A DNA stretch of 64,000 nucleotides, taken from Microplitis mediator. Its lineage: Eukaryota > Arthropoda > Insecta > Hymenoptera > Braconidae. The stretch covers positions 10,645,697 through 10,709,696 of the forward strand of contig NC_079971.1 in the NCBI RefSeq assembly GCF_029852145.1, written 5' to 3'. Position numbers and translations under genes: made by a program. Shown in pieces: positions 27,142 to 39,348 of the stretch. Numbering within the stretch: position 1 is the first letter of the stretch; every line of letters begins with the position of its first letter. Below the pieces are notes generated by a model, which did no database searches, was not told where the DNA came from, and saw only the letters and a list, made by a program, of their open reading frames with translations.

Positions 27142-28562
27142 ACAGAGTCGAACTTATACACAGTACTGTTTGAAGATAATTGGGTCAACTTTTTCACAAT
27201 TAAAAAGAGAAAATTATTATGACTATTATTTCACAGCTATCAATAATTTTTAATGTAAAATAAATAAATTCTAGCGCAAAGATAATGGAGTGATCGAGCG
27301 TCACATGTTTACCTTTCGGCCATTTTTTCTACTCCTTCAAAATATATATATATACCGAATTTAAAACTGTTACGTCCAGCTAAAATGCTGAACGTTGTAT
27401 TTTATTAATAATTTCTGTTTTATTTATTAAAATTGAGCCGACGACCAGATTTTATTTTTTTATTATCATTTTTATGTTTCGATAATATTTAGTGATAAGA
27501 CATGACGAATGTAAAATGCTTTTAAGGGATTTAGACTTGTTTGCTTTGTCATTTTTTTTGAAATGGTAGAGCAAACACCTAAATGTAATTATAATGACCC
27601 CTCAGGCAATTGTAAAGGCCCAAAGGCCAGCTGAAAACACTTTTCGTAGAAACCCAAAAATATTTTTATCAAAAAAGTGTACGTGGAATATATTTTTAGT
27701 TATAAATAAAAATAATCTTAATCCCTCACTTTATCTTTGAGTGCACTTTTGTCGAGACATCTTGGCATCACAAAACAAATAGAAAAATTAAATTTTAATG
27801 ACGAAATAGTCATTAAATAAAATTTAATAATTTAAAATAAATAAAAAATATTCAAACATCAATTAAAAAAATAACTAACAATCGAATAAATAATTTTTAA
27901 AACGTAATATTCAAATAATGAAATTCTAAAAAAAAAATAATTAATAACCAAATAAATAATTTTTAAAACGTAATATTTCTTAGATTCAAATATTAAAAGA
28001 ATAACTAATACTCAAATAAATAGAGTCGGCTGCTAGCCACCTATTTTAAATTTGAATTAGGATTTAATTGACTAACAAAAATAGTAGAAAACTTATAACA
28101 ATAAATAAATAAAATAGACTCAACGCCAATCAAAAAAATATAATGTTCACTAAAATTGATATTTTAAAGTTAACCAATCATAATATTACAAAGTATAATA
28201 AACAAATTTAAAAAAAAAGGATAATTATAAATAAATTTAAACGACAAATAAATAATATAGGCTCAACGCCAATCAAAAAATATAATGTTAATCAAAATTA
28301 ATATTTTAAGTTAACAAATCATAATATTACAAAGAATAATAAATAAATTTAAACATTTAAATTTAAAATATTGTTATAAGTAGAAAAATTGTACATGTGG
28401 ATGGATGTGTGGGTGCGCACGAACATAGACCCACATAGGGGTGTGCCCTTACCGCTTTCCTAAGGTGAAAATCTTAGAGAAAGGGAAAGGACCCATAGGA
28501 ACTGTGTTCCGATTGGACACAGTTTCCCCCAAACAAAAGACGAAATAGGATCCGATAAGAAA

Positions 28563-28600
28563 TTATAAAAAGGGTCGTAAAACAAACAATAGTTAGTCCC
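28563..28600 (+). promoter_or_regulatory. TATA-box promoter of the solo LTR
   Basis: TTATAAAAAGGG at about 28563-28574, with AATAGTTAGTCC about 20 bases on as a possible start site, just upstream of the direct-repeat block. It also shows that the LTR reads on the plus strand. Confidence 0.45.
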
Positions 28601-28659
28601 GGACAAGTGGTCCATTGAGGCAGTGAAGATCAAGTCACAGTGTCTTCACAAAATTTAAG

Positions 28660-28862
28660 TTACACTAGTTCCGTACTAGTTCAGCTTTATACAAGTGTTC
28701 TCACACTTAGATTTTATTTACGCTAGTTCCGTACTAGTTCAGTTTTATATACAGCGTCCTCATGCTTTTACACTAGTTCCGTACTAGTTCAGTTTTATAC
28801 AGCGTTCTCACGCTTTTACACTAGTTCCGTACTAGTTTATACTATACAAGTGTCCGCACACT
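28660..28862 (+). repeat. Direct repeats in the solo LTR (about 4 units)
   Basis: TACACTAGTTCCGTACTAGTT recurs four times (about 28661, 28718, 28768 and 28817), each followed by TTTATACA and a CTCACRCTT word, with a period of about 50 bases. Position (after TATA, before the LTR end) mirrors the minisatellite in the element 1 LTR. Confidence 0.85.
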
Positions 28863-29391
28863 TACATTATTAAGAGTTTTATTTAAATTAGTGGTTTTAT
28901 AAGTTTTAATTCAACTGTTAAAGTAAATTGTTAGCAAAGGTAATACCTAGAGTCAGTGAAAATTACGATCGTACAAACATCCAGTTGCTGCGACTACAGG
29001 TACTGTAAATTTTAAGTTTATGTTGTATTAAAAACAAAAACATTTCCACCACACGGAAATATCGTGAAAGTTGTATTGTATTCAAAATTCTATAGTCCTC
29101 TCTAGTTATTAAAACGAATTTTATTGTGAATTAGAGTCAGCTGACTAGCCACCTAATACTTTCATAAAATAATATCAAGTTTATTGTATTCATATCTTCG
29201 AGTTTTTCAATTTTATAAAATATAGTAATTTAATTCGTACATCGAACATCTTTTATTTCAACACACCTCCCAGATAAATACACTCAGTGTGATCCCGGTC
29301 TATTGGTTGAAAGACTAGGGCCGAAAATAATGATGATAACAATTTGTCTAAAATATTACGGTACAAGCTACCATTTTGGACATAACAAAAC

Positions 29392-30604
29392 ATTCGTAAC
29401 TAAAATCGTAAATTCAAAGTAAAACCTGAAAAAAATAGTGGACATATTAAGTGCTGTTTTTCGATATATTGCAGATAACCAGAAAAACTGCCATTGACTA
29501 AAAGGAAACATTGTACCGGAAACGGAAGTTAATTACCAGAGCAACTCTGTAACAGAGATTCTTTCTGCGGTCCGGCTCAGCGTACGTGAATATTTTCCGA
29601 ACCTGTACATACAGCCGAACAACAGCAGCGTCGTCACTTCAAAGTATAGTGACCCCAGCGAAAGCGAAAGTAAAGTATAACTTGCGAGCGCATGCTCCAC
29701 AGACAGCGCGCCAATCATAGCCTCCCGCTCCCTCTGTGTTTACCTATACTCACTGAAAAGTGAAAGTAGTCACCCAATCCTTTTACGACCCAACTCGAAC
29801 TTTGACAAATCGATACTATAGCTATATATACTACTCTACACTCTATAACGTATCTACCGTACAATTACCAGCATACAACCACGCTATCAGTTGCATTTAT
29901 TTATTAAAATAAATAACTAAAAATAAAAAGTTCATACACATAATAATATTATTAAAATAAAAGTAATAATTATTACAAAAATAATTGAATATTATAATCC
30001 TTCCGATTATAATTAATATCATCAGGTAACAATTATTATATACACCACGTGGGTCTAACCTACTATTTATTTAATTGATATCTAATTTTATTCATTTAAT
30101 TCAATAGATCACATAACCTGGATTCCTTATTCACTTCCTGAATATTATTTAAAAATAAAAAATTATTATTTGGAAAAAAATATATATATAAAAATATAAA
30201 AATATAAAATAACTTATCCACGACCTGTAAGTATCAAAACCATTTATTTAATAATACACGAATGGTAGCTTAACTTTATACTTCCTTTTATTATTTGATA
30301 AAAAGAAAATAAAATAAATAATCCATAACTTTTTATTCAGCCATCATTGAGATAGCAACACACGACAATAAAATTCAAACAGCGGGAAAAGACACGCGTA
30401 ATTAAAACGTGTAATTTTAATTGACGATAACACTCGAAATTGCGTGACCAGAATAACAAACGTAACTGGACGACCCATTTATTTGACTGAATTCATAATA
30501 ACTAAATAAATAAATCCAACCGGTGTACCGATAATAAAATATTACGTGATAAAACATAAGTAAAAAAATAAAAACCTCGTAACTTATCAAAGACTGAACA
30601 CCGT
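29392..30604 (+). other. Leader of element 1, right part
   Basis: Non-coding, AT-rich, between the solo LTR and gag. The stretch 29520-29760 is GC-richer but carries no motif. A donor-like CTGTAAGTAT lies at about 30222-30231. Confidence 0.5.
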
Positions 30605-32174
30605 GTGACCTACTTTACGAATATGGGGCATCAACGAAACAACCCCAACGCAATGCCTGAGGGTTTCGACGACCTCTATGATATCGAAAACCGGCCCGAA
30701 AACTCACCGCTTCTCGTCACCGCGGACGTTCGCGTACTCGAAAGCGACCCCGGTCAAGTAACACCTAATGGTTGTGATCAGCGTAGCCTGTCGTCGCCAA
30801 TACCATCACCGCTTAATCTGCATAATTTGACAACAACTATTGACCGACGTTTCATAACTAATGATGCCATAATACGCCAAATGAGTCTACAAATAGATGA
30901 GTGCATCCAGGGTCATCACAATTCTCAAAGACAAATAAAGCAATTACAGGGCAATGTAATCCAGCTTCAGAGAAACATGAGTGATGTCCAGCAATACCTG
31001 ACCCAATTAAATAACAACCAAAGCGAAACCAACCAAACCGTCGCCGTATATGCTCGCTGCACCACTTACATGTTAAAGAGAGCTCGTACTCGTAGAGATC
31101 TGGGACTAGAGGATCTTCAATTGCTTGAAAAAATGAATATGGAGAAATTACCAGATTTAAATATCAATTCTGCAGATATCACCGCTGAAACCATTCGAGA
31201 AGTCGCCAATGTATGTAATTCTCGACCTGATTCTCGCTTACGTGGTCCTCCACCACTACCATCGTCTCCTCGCCCTACCTTGCCCAACGCAAACTCCAGC
31301 TACCACCAACCTCTCCAAACTGACTGCCCACATATGATAGCCAACCAATCAGCGCATGGGACGGAATATAATAATCAAAGAAACTTCGCTAAAAATGTAG
31401 CTGCCACCAAAGCTACAATGAGACAACGTGGACTGACCTACCCCAGCACCAATCTAAAAGCCCTGAAATATTTACGCGCTTTAACCGACTTTGGAAAGGA
31501 GATGGGGTTGACTGAAACAGAACACCTCACACTAGCTAAAACCGCGATGTATCAAGCTGAAGGGTACTGGGTGAGACAATACCATCATTCATGGCACTGT
31601 TGGGACGACTTTGCTAAGTCGTACACCGAATACTTCACGTTGGGAAAAACTGACCTGGACATAAGTCAAGAAATTATGACCACCTACCAGCAACACCGAG
31701 AAGACCCAAAAACATTCATCAAAGAAGCTATGATGAAATACCAAGAGATGGCTAAAGCGCCATCCGAAGAAGATCAAGTATTGGTAATAGGAGCTCGGCT
31801 AGCATACGACATACAAGCGCAACTTGACTCTCTGGCCCCACACACTAAAACTTACTCACAACTAAATTCTGCTGTGAGAACAGCGATACAAAGACTCGCT
31901 CAGAGAGCCAGAGCAGCGGCAGAAACCACGAAACCTGCCAAGTACACCCGAGGAATACACGAGGGTGAGACCATCAATATCAGAAGATTCAGACTCGCAG
32001 GAAGAGAGTGTCAGCAGAGTATAACCGAGACCCCCAGTCCAGGGTGTGACCCCCTGTCCAGGAAGCCAAGATTAGATTCAGTTGATAAAATCAACTGTTG
32101 TGTGACTAGCTCTTCTACAGGGCGGGGAATACCCAATTCTGGTCACAAGGAATATTTAGAGATACTGAGAGTAT

Positions 32175-32205
32175 AGGAAGCTTGTTAAATAAGAGACTTG
32201 TATAG

Positions 32206-32275
<70 letters not shown>

Positions 32276-33139
32276 TAAATGACAATTTTTATTTAACCAA
32301 TTTTCCCAGACAACAGACCCCACTTTACAATGATGAATTAAATAAAAACCGCGACAATAATTAACGACACAAGCTAGTGAGAGCGAAGATTGACCTTGAC
32401 AATTTACTGACGCCAAAATGGCGAGCACAAAACATTGATTCGACTTTATAATTATGATCTGAATTTACTTTATAATTTTTGTTACAATATTGTTTAATTC
32501 TCACTCTCGACTTTAATAAAACTTCTAATTTAATTATGCTCTCCAACTGAAAGTAATTATTTATAATAAATTCAATTTATATAATCCGAATGATATTCAA
32601 TCTTACCAGAGTAAGAATTAATTTATTTAAAACTTTAAAATTGAAGACATCTACGTTTCGTGACTTGGCCCGTTTCGAATCCACATCAGCCCAGGTCCAC
32701 ATCTCCAAGTTTCCGTCGTAGACAAAATTCCAAATCTCCAAAACTCCAACCAAACGAACTCCGACCAGACAAACTCCACTGCTTTCCTGGACTCCACAAT
32801 ATGTTTTCACAGGTGTATAATGGACGTAGACTGCTTCCAAATTTATTCCAAACAGGTATCCAGTACAAATGAATATATATGATGACAAGTATAACAATGG
32901 TAAGCGAGGTGAGCTCAACTGTAGCTGACACAGAATTGTCCGTTCTGCCCCTCGGCGAGTCGGTTACTACCTCGTACTCCAGGCTAGCGCATGCGTCCTG
33001 CAACTTTGCCTCGTGGCAATTTCCAATTGGTGTAAGAAGATGTTAAATTATCCTACGTTGTCCAGTTACCGTAGGCAGCCATCAGGTTCTAGTTATTTCC
33101 CGAGCATGATGTTGTAATAACAACCAAATCCCGGTAACA
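32175..33139. mobile_element. 965 bp unidentified insertion in gag
   Basis: AGAGTAT occurs at 32168-32174 and again at 33140-33146, and deleting the stretch with one copy restores the gag frame, so the boundaries are well supported. The inner ends (AGGAAGC ... GGTAACA) are not clear inverted repeats. It contains (TA)n at 32208-32270 and no convincing ORF. Family unknown; the shared repeat could be 5-7 bases. Confidence 0.65.
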
Positions 33140-33411
33140 AGAGTATCACAATATTATACTCCGCCTGAGAAAGCCAAAACACCACGACGAGTTCAATTCC
33201 GGGATCGACTTAAAAGTACCCCACGCAGATCCCGATCACCTAAGGAATCCTTAGGAGAAGAAAATAATTCTGCTATCTCATCAAACTATATATGCAAAAA
33301 TTGTGGAGAGAAGGGCACGCATTCTATACGCGATTGCACCAATTCAAGAGTCAATCTATGCATAAAATGCGGTAAGGTGGGAGTACTAGCCACCGATTGT
33401 GAATGCAACTC

Positions 33412-33418
33412 AAAAAAC
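33412..33418 (+). promoter_or_regulatory. -1 ribosomal frameshift heptamer A AAA AAC (gag/pol)
   Basis: In the gag frame the codons read TCA AAA AAC GAG TAA, so A AAA AAC is in the exact X XXY YYZ phase, two codons before the gag stop. The pol frame is -1 relative to gag and is open from here (RVSGMLDTRKG). Element 2 has the same heptamer at the same place. Confidence 0.75.
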
Positions 33419-36400
33419 GAGTAAGTGGTATGCTCGATACACGAAAAGGGGCAAATGCATACCTACCACCCTTAACGCCTCTTCGACCAATTACACCCGC
33501 TCCTGGGACAACTGATGCGCCGAGCAATAACATCGGACAAACTTTATCCCAGGATAATAAATTCACATCCGGAATCATCAGTTCTGACTACTCTACCGAC
33601 TCGTGTACATCTGACTATTCCACTGACAGCATGGGGTGTCGACTCAGTGCCCATAACATCTGCTCTCCCATTCGATGTCTATCGAACTCGGAACTAAATA
33701 CTGACTTCGGCTGCTTACCATCAGGGAGTTGCAGCCTAAATTGCACCATTAATCCACCAAAAAGAAAACTGGCCTCCGAACAGTCATCCGACACACCGGA
33801 GCGTTCACGAAGCAGCACACCTGTAGAGCTGCCTATCATCACACCACCTTTACCCGCAGTAAGTCGATCAATAAACTGAACTTTCACTTTCTTCATGCAT
33901 TCATTCATCGCGATATTTGACACCGGGGCAAATAAAAATTTTATCTCGCGAAAAATCACCGAATTAATTCCTCATAATATTTGTAAAGTCGGAACCGCTA
34001 AAATGAACTCGACTTTTATACTCGCGGACAATACAATCGTGCGCAGTACGGAAAAAGTTTATCTGAATTTTATTATCAATAAAATCGATATCGAGGATTG
34101 TTTTGAAATTTTCGAAGACATGCCTGACGAAATAATAATCGGTTTAAAATTCATGACGCGACATCATATTAAAATTAACACCGTTAATCATACCTGGACA
34201 TGGAAACATACTGACGACACTTATTACAGTTCCACCACTAAATTACCGGGATTAATTTACCGAACTATTATCGCAGAACAAGACCGATTAAATGAGTTCC
34301 ACTATCGCGAATTTGAGAAAATGAAGACAGCAACGCTCGGCACTATCACCGTAGTCGAACATAAAATCGAACTGACCGACTCGACGCCCATTCGTGTTAA
34401 AAATTACCGTAGAACACCAATCGTACGACAAGCCATGCATATGATTGTTGATAATATGCTGGCAGACGGGGTAATACGGCAAAGCACCAGCGAATGGAGT
34501 TGTCAACCTGTTATGGTGAGAAAGAAATCGTTACCGGGTCTACCACCTTTTGACGGAAGCAAACCAGAGCATTGGCGAATGTGTATTGATTTTCGTCCGC
34601 TAATCGCGGTAACTAAGTTTGTTGCATATCCGATGGTTCGCATGGATACTGTACTCGAAGTTATACGCAAGGTTGAATATCGATCAACAATTGACTGTAG
34701 TAACGCATATTACCAAATATTAATACGCGAGAAAGACCGTCATTAAACAGCATTTGCAGTTGAAGGTAAAGGTTTTTACGAGTTCGTAAAAATGGCGCAA
34801 GGCTTAAAAACAGCCCCCGCGACTTACCAAGCTGCAATGAACGAAGTCAAAAAGGCGTTTCGACGTCTATTACAACACAAATCGCTACCGGCTTACTGGG
34901 AGAATTTTATTCAATCGTACACGGACGATTGGATAATTGCCACCCCCACATTCGACATTCACCTAATAATTCTCGAATTATTATTTGACACATTTCGACT
35001 GATCGGACTAGACATAAAACGGGAAAAATGTAACTTCTGTCAGGAATCGATAAAATTTTTGGGGTTCATTATTTCTCGTGAAGGAGTTTCATCTGACCCA
35101 GTAAAGACTGCTGCTATTAGCACATATCCAACCCCGACAACTAGAAAACAGTTGCGGAGGTTTCTGGGGATGGTAAACTGTTACCGTCGACACCTGAAAG
35201 ACGTTACCCGGGCACAAAACCCGTGAAATAAATTTACAAGTGACAAAATGACCTGACAATGGACGGAAACAGAACAACACGCGTTCGGAAAACTAAAACA
35301 AGCTCTTTTAGACGCTCCAACTTTGTCAGTACCCGACTATAACTTACCATTCTTACTTTACACCGACGCAAGTGACTCGGGAATTGCCGCTTTATTGACT
35401 CAACAAGGTTACGATCGTGAATACGTGATAACAGCAATATCGCGACCGTTAAATAAACACGAATCTAACTAAACCACCACTAAATGCGAATGCCTTGCCG
35501 TTGTGTGGGCACTTAAAAAATTACGAGGATATCTAGAAGGATATCCTGTGACTGTAATAACTGACCACGCCAGCTTAACCTGGTTAAAAGATATTAAAAA
35601 TCCTCGCGGACGACTAGCGCGATCGGCCATGGAACTTTTATGTTTTCCTATCACCATGACTCATCGTAAAGGTACCGAAAATGAAGCCACAGACGCGTTG
35701 TCTCGAGTTTACGATGACGCAAATATTAAAATCGAAGACCGTAAACACCATACTTTGTACCGAGCAATCAGCTACGACTGGTACAACCGTAAAGTTCAAG
35801 ACGTGACACAATTTCCAAACTGATTCCCACAATGGAAAATAATTGACGATAAATTATATTATTATCGGCACCGGACGCCTTTCAATTATTTAGAAGAATC
35901 ACCTGAAAACTGGGAACTTGTTGTACCTGAAGAAAATGGCGAAGACATACTAGCGGAAATACATGACACTACCACATCCGGACACCTCGGCATTAGCAAA
36001 ACATACGAATACCTGACGCTCAAATACTACTGGCCGAGAATGTACAAAGATACCCGTGAGTTCGTTAATCAATGCAAAACCTGTCTTCTACACAAACCTG
36101 ACACAATCCCACCTAATATTCCCGAAGGTCACCGACCTATTACTGAACCTTGGGAATGCGTATCGATTAACACCGTCGGACCGCTACCACGTTCAACTCA
36201 TGGTAAGACACATTTATTTGTGTTATGCGACGTGTACACACGCTATTTAGCACTAAGAGCAACATCTGAACCAACCGGCCGGAAAGCCGTAGAATTTTTA
36301 TGCGACGTTTTTCGACGATGGGGACCTGCACGTGTTGCTATCTCAGATAATGACACCGAATTTACTAATAAAGAAGTAACTTCATTTCTAAATTTAACGC

Positions 36401-37005
36401 AGACCACCCACGAATTTACATTACCTTATTCTCCTCAATCCAACCCAATCGAGAGAATAAAGCGAAATTTAAAAATCATGATTCGATCCTACCTGACAGA
36501 CAAACATAACAAATGGGATGAGTGGCTACCAGAATTGACCCACGCCTATTATACCTCTATCCACAGTTCACTCGCATGCAGTCCTGCTTTCCTTAATTTT
36601 GGCAGAGATCCCAGATACCTTAAACTGCACCGCAACCTGACTATAATACCTAAAGTAAATATACCTGTGGAGCGTGAGCGACTCATCAATCTATTAGACG
36701 AGATCCGACACTTTGTCGAGTCAAAAATGTTAAAAGCACAGGACACGCAAACAACTTCGCGAAAATCCATAGGACCTGAAACTAACTTAACTGTTGGTAC
36801 CGAAGTGTATATTAAATCTAAAACACTGAGTCGTAAAGCAGGAGGAATCGCTGGTAAGCTCGTTCCACCACGCAAAGGTCCAGTTTTTATCAATAAATTT
36901 GTATCATCAAGCATGGCTACCGTTTGTGATAGTGATAACAAAATCATAGGCACCTATAAATTGTCTGATTTAAAAGTGCCTAGACGATCCGCTCGTCGTG
37001 CTTGA
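33418..37005 (+). pseudogene. pro-pol of element 1: protease, RT, RNase H, integrase
   Basis: A single frame runs throughout, broken only by stops: TGA 33877, TAA 34744, TGA about 35224, TGA about 35251, TAA about 35470 and TGA about 35821. At least two TGA codons stand where Trp is expected. Protease: IAIFDTGANKNFI. RT: MCIDFRPL, STIDCSNAYYQI, QSYTDDWIIAT (Tyr-x-Asp-Asp). RNase H: FLLYTDASDSGIA and ITDHASLTWL. Integrase: HLGISKTYEYL with CKTCLLHKP (HHCC zinc site), then FVLCDVYTRYL, AISDNDTEF (usually DNGTEF) and NPIERIKRN (DDE). The domain order is that of Ty3/gypsy. Without the stops it would be about 1,190 residues. There are no frameshifts, so inactivation looks recent or base-substitution driven. 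Confidence 0.85.
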
Positions 37006-37014
37006 GTAATTAAT

Positions 37015-37033
37015 TATTTTTCTTTATTCACAG
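37015..37033 (+). promoter_or_regulatory. 3' splice acceptor upstream of ORF3 (element 1)
   Basis: A pyrimidine-rich TATTTTTCTTTATTCACAG ends at 37033, 88 bases before the ORF3 ATG and just after the integrase stop. It would join the LTR donor (20291) to ORF3 in a subgenomic mRNA. Confidence 0.5.
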
Positions 37034-37120
37034 AACTTGCCACCTAGACATTGCCGACGGTCAAGACACTCGACCGAATATCTGATCGTAGAACGAGAAA
37101 CTACCGTCTAGACCACCAAA

Positions 37121-37855
37121 ATGACCGAGGAGGCTGCCAACCGCTCAGCGACACGCCAGTACTGGAACAACCCCGTGTTCAAGGCGCCTGCATTTGTTGG
37201 TCCTAATATACCTACTACACCGAAATTGCTGTACCGATTCCATGTCACCAGGGATCACCGGCGCACTATCGTTTATGAGCAACCCAACAGCAAATTGGTT
37301 GAAATAAACGACGTCTCATTTGTGAAACCCGTGCCGAAAGCAGCCATTATTGCGACACCACCAGATTTCACAACTGCCCCATTCATTGTGCTGTTAACAA
37401 TAAAAATTGAAGAATCCGTGCATGAAAGTCAATATGATATGCGCAACACCGTGTCAGAAGAGACCTGGAGGAACTATTGGCGAACTCTGTGCCAAAAAAT
37501 GGAAGTAATACCACCTACTACCAGAACAGTGGGAACACAGACCGCTGAGACACGACTTTCCTCTGTACCTGGATCTACTGGGTGTCTCCGATGCAAACAA
37601 AAGGGACAATCCCATCAAGAGTGCACAAACGCGAAGAGTGGAGACGATTACTGCACCAGCTGCCTGAGAGTAGGACACAATAACAACGCGTGTCCATATT
37701 TGCCATCATCATCCGCTGGTTTCGAGCTGATGAAAGAGTTTTGATTGGCATGCAAAACACAACATCCATATTTCGACCCCAAATGCAGAGCCTGTCGAAC
37801 TCGAGTGAGTCTGAGCCGAGAAGACCGAGGAGCCGTGGATATTCTTCCACCTTAA
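37121..37855 (+). pseudogene. ORF3 of element 1: zinc-knuckle protein in the env position
   Basis: The ATG at 37121 has a good context (ACCACCAAAATG). The frame is open for 207 codons to TGA at 37742, and homology to the element 2 protein continues in frame to TAA at 37853. Conserved blocks: TTRTVGTQTAETRLSSVP, a first Cys motif CLRCKQKGQSHQEC (His position changed to Gln), a second knuckle CTSCLRVGHNNNAC, then, after the TGA, C..C-type residues (CRACRTRV) and the terminal LPP. There is no signal peptide or membrane segment, so it is not an envelope protein. A nucleic-acid-binding role is inferred from the Cys motifs. The function is unknown. Confidence 0.7.
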
Positions 37856-38197
37856 CACCATCAGCTGCATCCAACCGGGTGTTTCGTACCTGAGGTAACC
37901 GTTCGGTGGGTTTAGTTTATTTTCTATACTATTATTTGACATTTTTAATTTATGAGCTTCACCCAAAAATTCAAAAAAAAAAAAAACACTTTTCTTTATT
38001 ATTTATTTCGTTTATTTGATTACTCGAGTTTTGAAAAAAAAAAATGTATATAAATAAGTACGTATACCTCAGAATACGAAATTAATGACAGCCTCACTAG
38101 TCAATGAACCGCTCAAAAAAAAATGTATCACGAATTTACCGGCATTAACAAAAAAAAAAAAATATTATAATATAAATATATATGTGTTACTAGTATT
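37856..38197 (+). other. 3' untranslated region of element 1
   Basis: AT-rich with several A-runs (37972-37985, 38033-38043, 38116-38124, 38149-38161), any of which could serve as polypurine tract. None directly abuts the 3' LTR start at 38306, because the duplicated host flank lies between. Confidence 0.5.
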
Positions 38198-38305
38198 AAC
38201 AAACAAGCAAACAAATCGAACAGAAAAAAACAAATTCGAGACAGTGAAGTAGAAGTTTCATCGGCAACAACACTAGAAACTAACAATAAGCAATGTAATG
38301 TAGAG
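38198..38305 (+). repeat. Second copy of the host-gene flank (matches 19328-19434)
   Basis: This stretch repeats the end of the OTU-transposase segment that precedes the 5' LTR, including the final AGAG. The copy has TCG where the 5' copy has the TAG stop, so the protein frame (KQANKSNRKKQI ... CNVE) is open here. The junction to element 1 at about 38198-38202 shows a short shared word (AAACAAGCAAAC). Confidence 0.8.
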
Positions 38306-39348
38306 TGTAACGAGGTTGACGATACCTCATTATAAAAACCATGATAATAGACGGTTACCGAGTTCATATATCATATGCTACCTAGTTTACCTGTCAACAT
38401 ATTGATCAATATTATTATTATTTACTAATCCCTCTCCATTTGATGTTTTAAATGGAAGGGGTGCGCACTACGTCGGCGCGTCAGCACCGACGTGAATCTT
38501 TAAAAAGGCCTGCGCGCTGATAATTATTCAGCTTTAGTTTTTTAACCTTCACTTTCAATATGAATTTATAATAAAATACAGTTTTATATTTTAACCTCTT
38601 TCTTTTAACTTTTAATTACCCGTTTACGACTAAGTATCCGGTATCATCTAAGAACTCCCTTAGATAATAATCATAAGCTACTATGATTATCCTTGTGTAA
38701 ACCTGCCTACACTTTTTCCTAGCATACAGTATATGCCTGTAGAAGACGGCAACCCCGTAGAGGTGCATACCTGCTGTATCTTCATTCTAGCCTATAGTAC
38801 CTGCCTATAGAAGACAGTAACCCCGTAGAGATGTATACCTGCTACATCCTTTTCCCACAATACCTGCTTGTGGAAGCGTGTACCTACCACGATATTTTCC
38901 CACAATACCTGCTTGTGGAAGCGTGTACCTACCACGATATTTTCCCACAATACCTGCTTGTGGAAGCGTGTACCTGCCACGACAGTATCCTACAATACCT
39001 GCTTGTAGAAGCGCGTACCTGCCGCGATCTATCCTGCAATACCTTCTTGCAGAAGCGCGTACCTGCTGCGATGTCCACCTACAATACCTGCTTGTAGCTG
39101 TACCAGACAATCGTGATACTAAACTCACAATTGTCTTAATTACTATCTGTTATCTTTATCAGCACCAGTGAATCAACAACTCACAGGTAAGTATAATAAT
39201 AATACTATTATTATGGCTTTTACAACCCCTTGTGCTTACTATTCTTTTGGCTTACTATGCAAATACTTGTAGTCTACCTTCTTTTCATATATTACTTATA
39301 CATAATTTTGCCCCACGACTCCCGATCCTTTATATGCACTTGGCATAT

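Larger units (their letters stand above)
22430..27338 (-). mobile_element. APE-type LINE (non-LTR retrotransposon), nearly full length
   Basis: The minus-strand order is 5' region, ORF1 (27141-26057), ORF2 (about 26029-22644), then a 3' end made of an ACT/TAC-type trinucleotide run (plus strand TAG repeats at 22429-22449) rather than poly-A. AAAATATATA occurs at both sides. Endonuclease, RT and a CCHC finger are all present, placing it in the large I/Jockey-like group; I do not fix the clade. Few stops or frameshifts separate it from an intact copy, so it is relatively young and nested in the element 1 leader. Confidence 0.85.
27368..29387 (+). mobile_element. Solo LTR (2.02 kb), TSD AAAC
   Basis: The ends are TGTTACGTCC and GGACATAACA (near-perfect inverse), flanked by AAAC at 27364-27367 and 29388-29391. 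It contains a TATA-like box, direct repeats and no ORF. It sits about 20 bases beyond the LINE 5' end, inside the leader of element 1, and no matching internal region is in the window. Confidence 0.85.
30605..33424 (+). pseudogene. gag of element 1 (interrupted)
   Basis: 30605-32174 encodes an N-terminal region, a coiled-coil-like stretch (about residues 80-140), a Pro-rich linker and a capsid-like part (LKYLRALTDFGKEMG ... HHSWHCWDDFAKSYTEYF ... RAQRARAAAE). A 965 bp insert (32175-33139) interrupts it. The same frame resumes at 33140 with SQYYTPPEKAKTP and two Cys motifs: CKNCGEKGTHSIRDC, a full CCHC knuckle, and CIKCGKVGVLATDC, where the His is replaced. The frame ends SKNE-TAA, directly after a frameshift heptamer. 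Gag forms the particle and packages RNA through the knuckles. Apart from the insert the frame is open. Confidence 0.75.

Noticed and set aside
32168..33146. The gap in gag as an intron (GT...AG)
   Set aside because: Possible GT/AG pairs put the downstream knuckles out of frame, whereas removing the stretch with one AGAGTAT copy keeps the frame.
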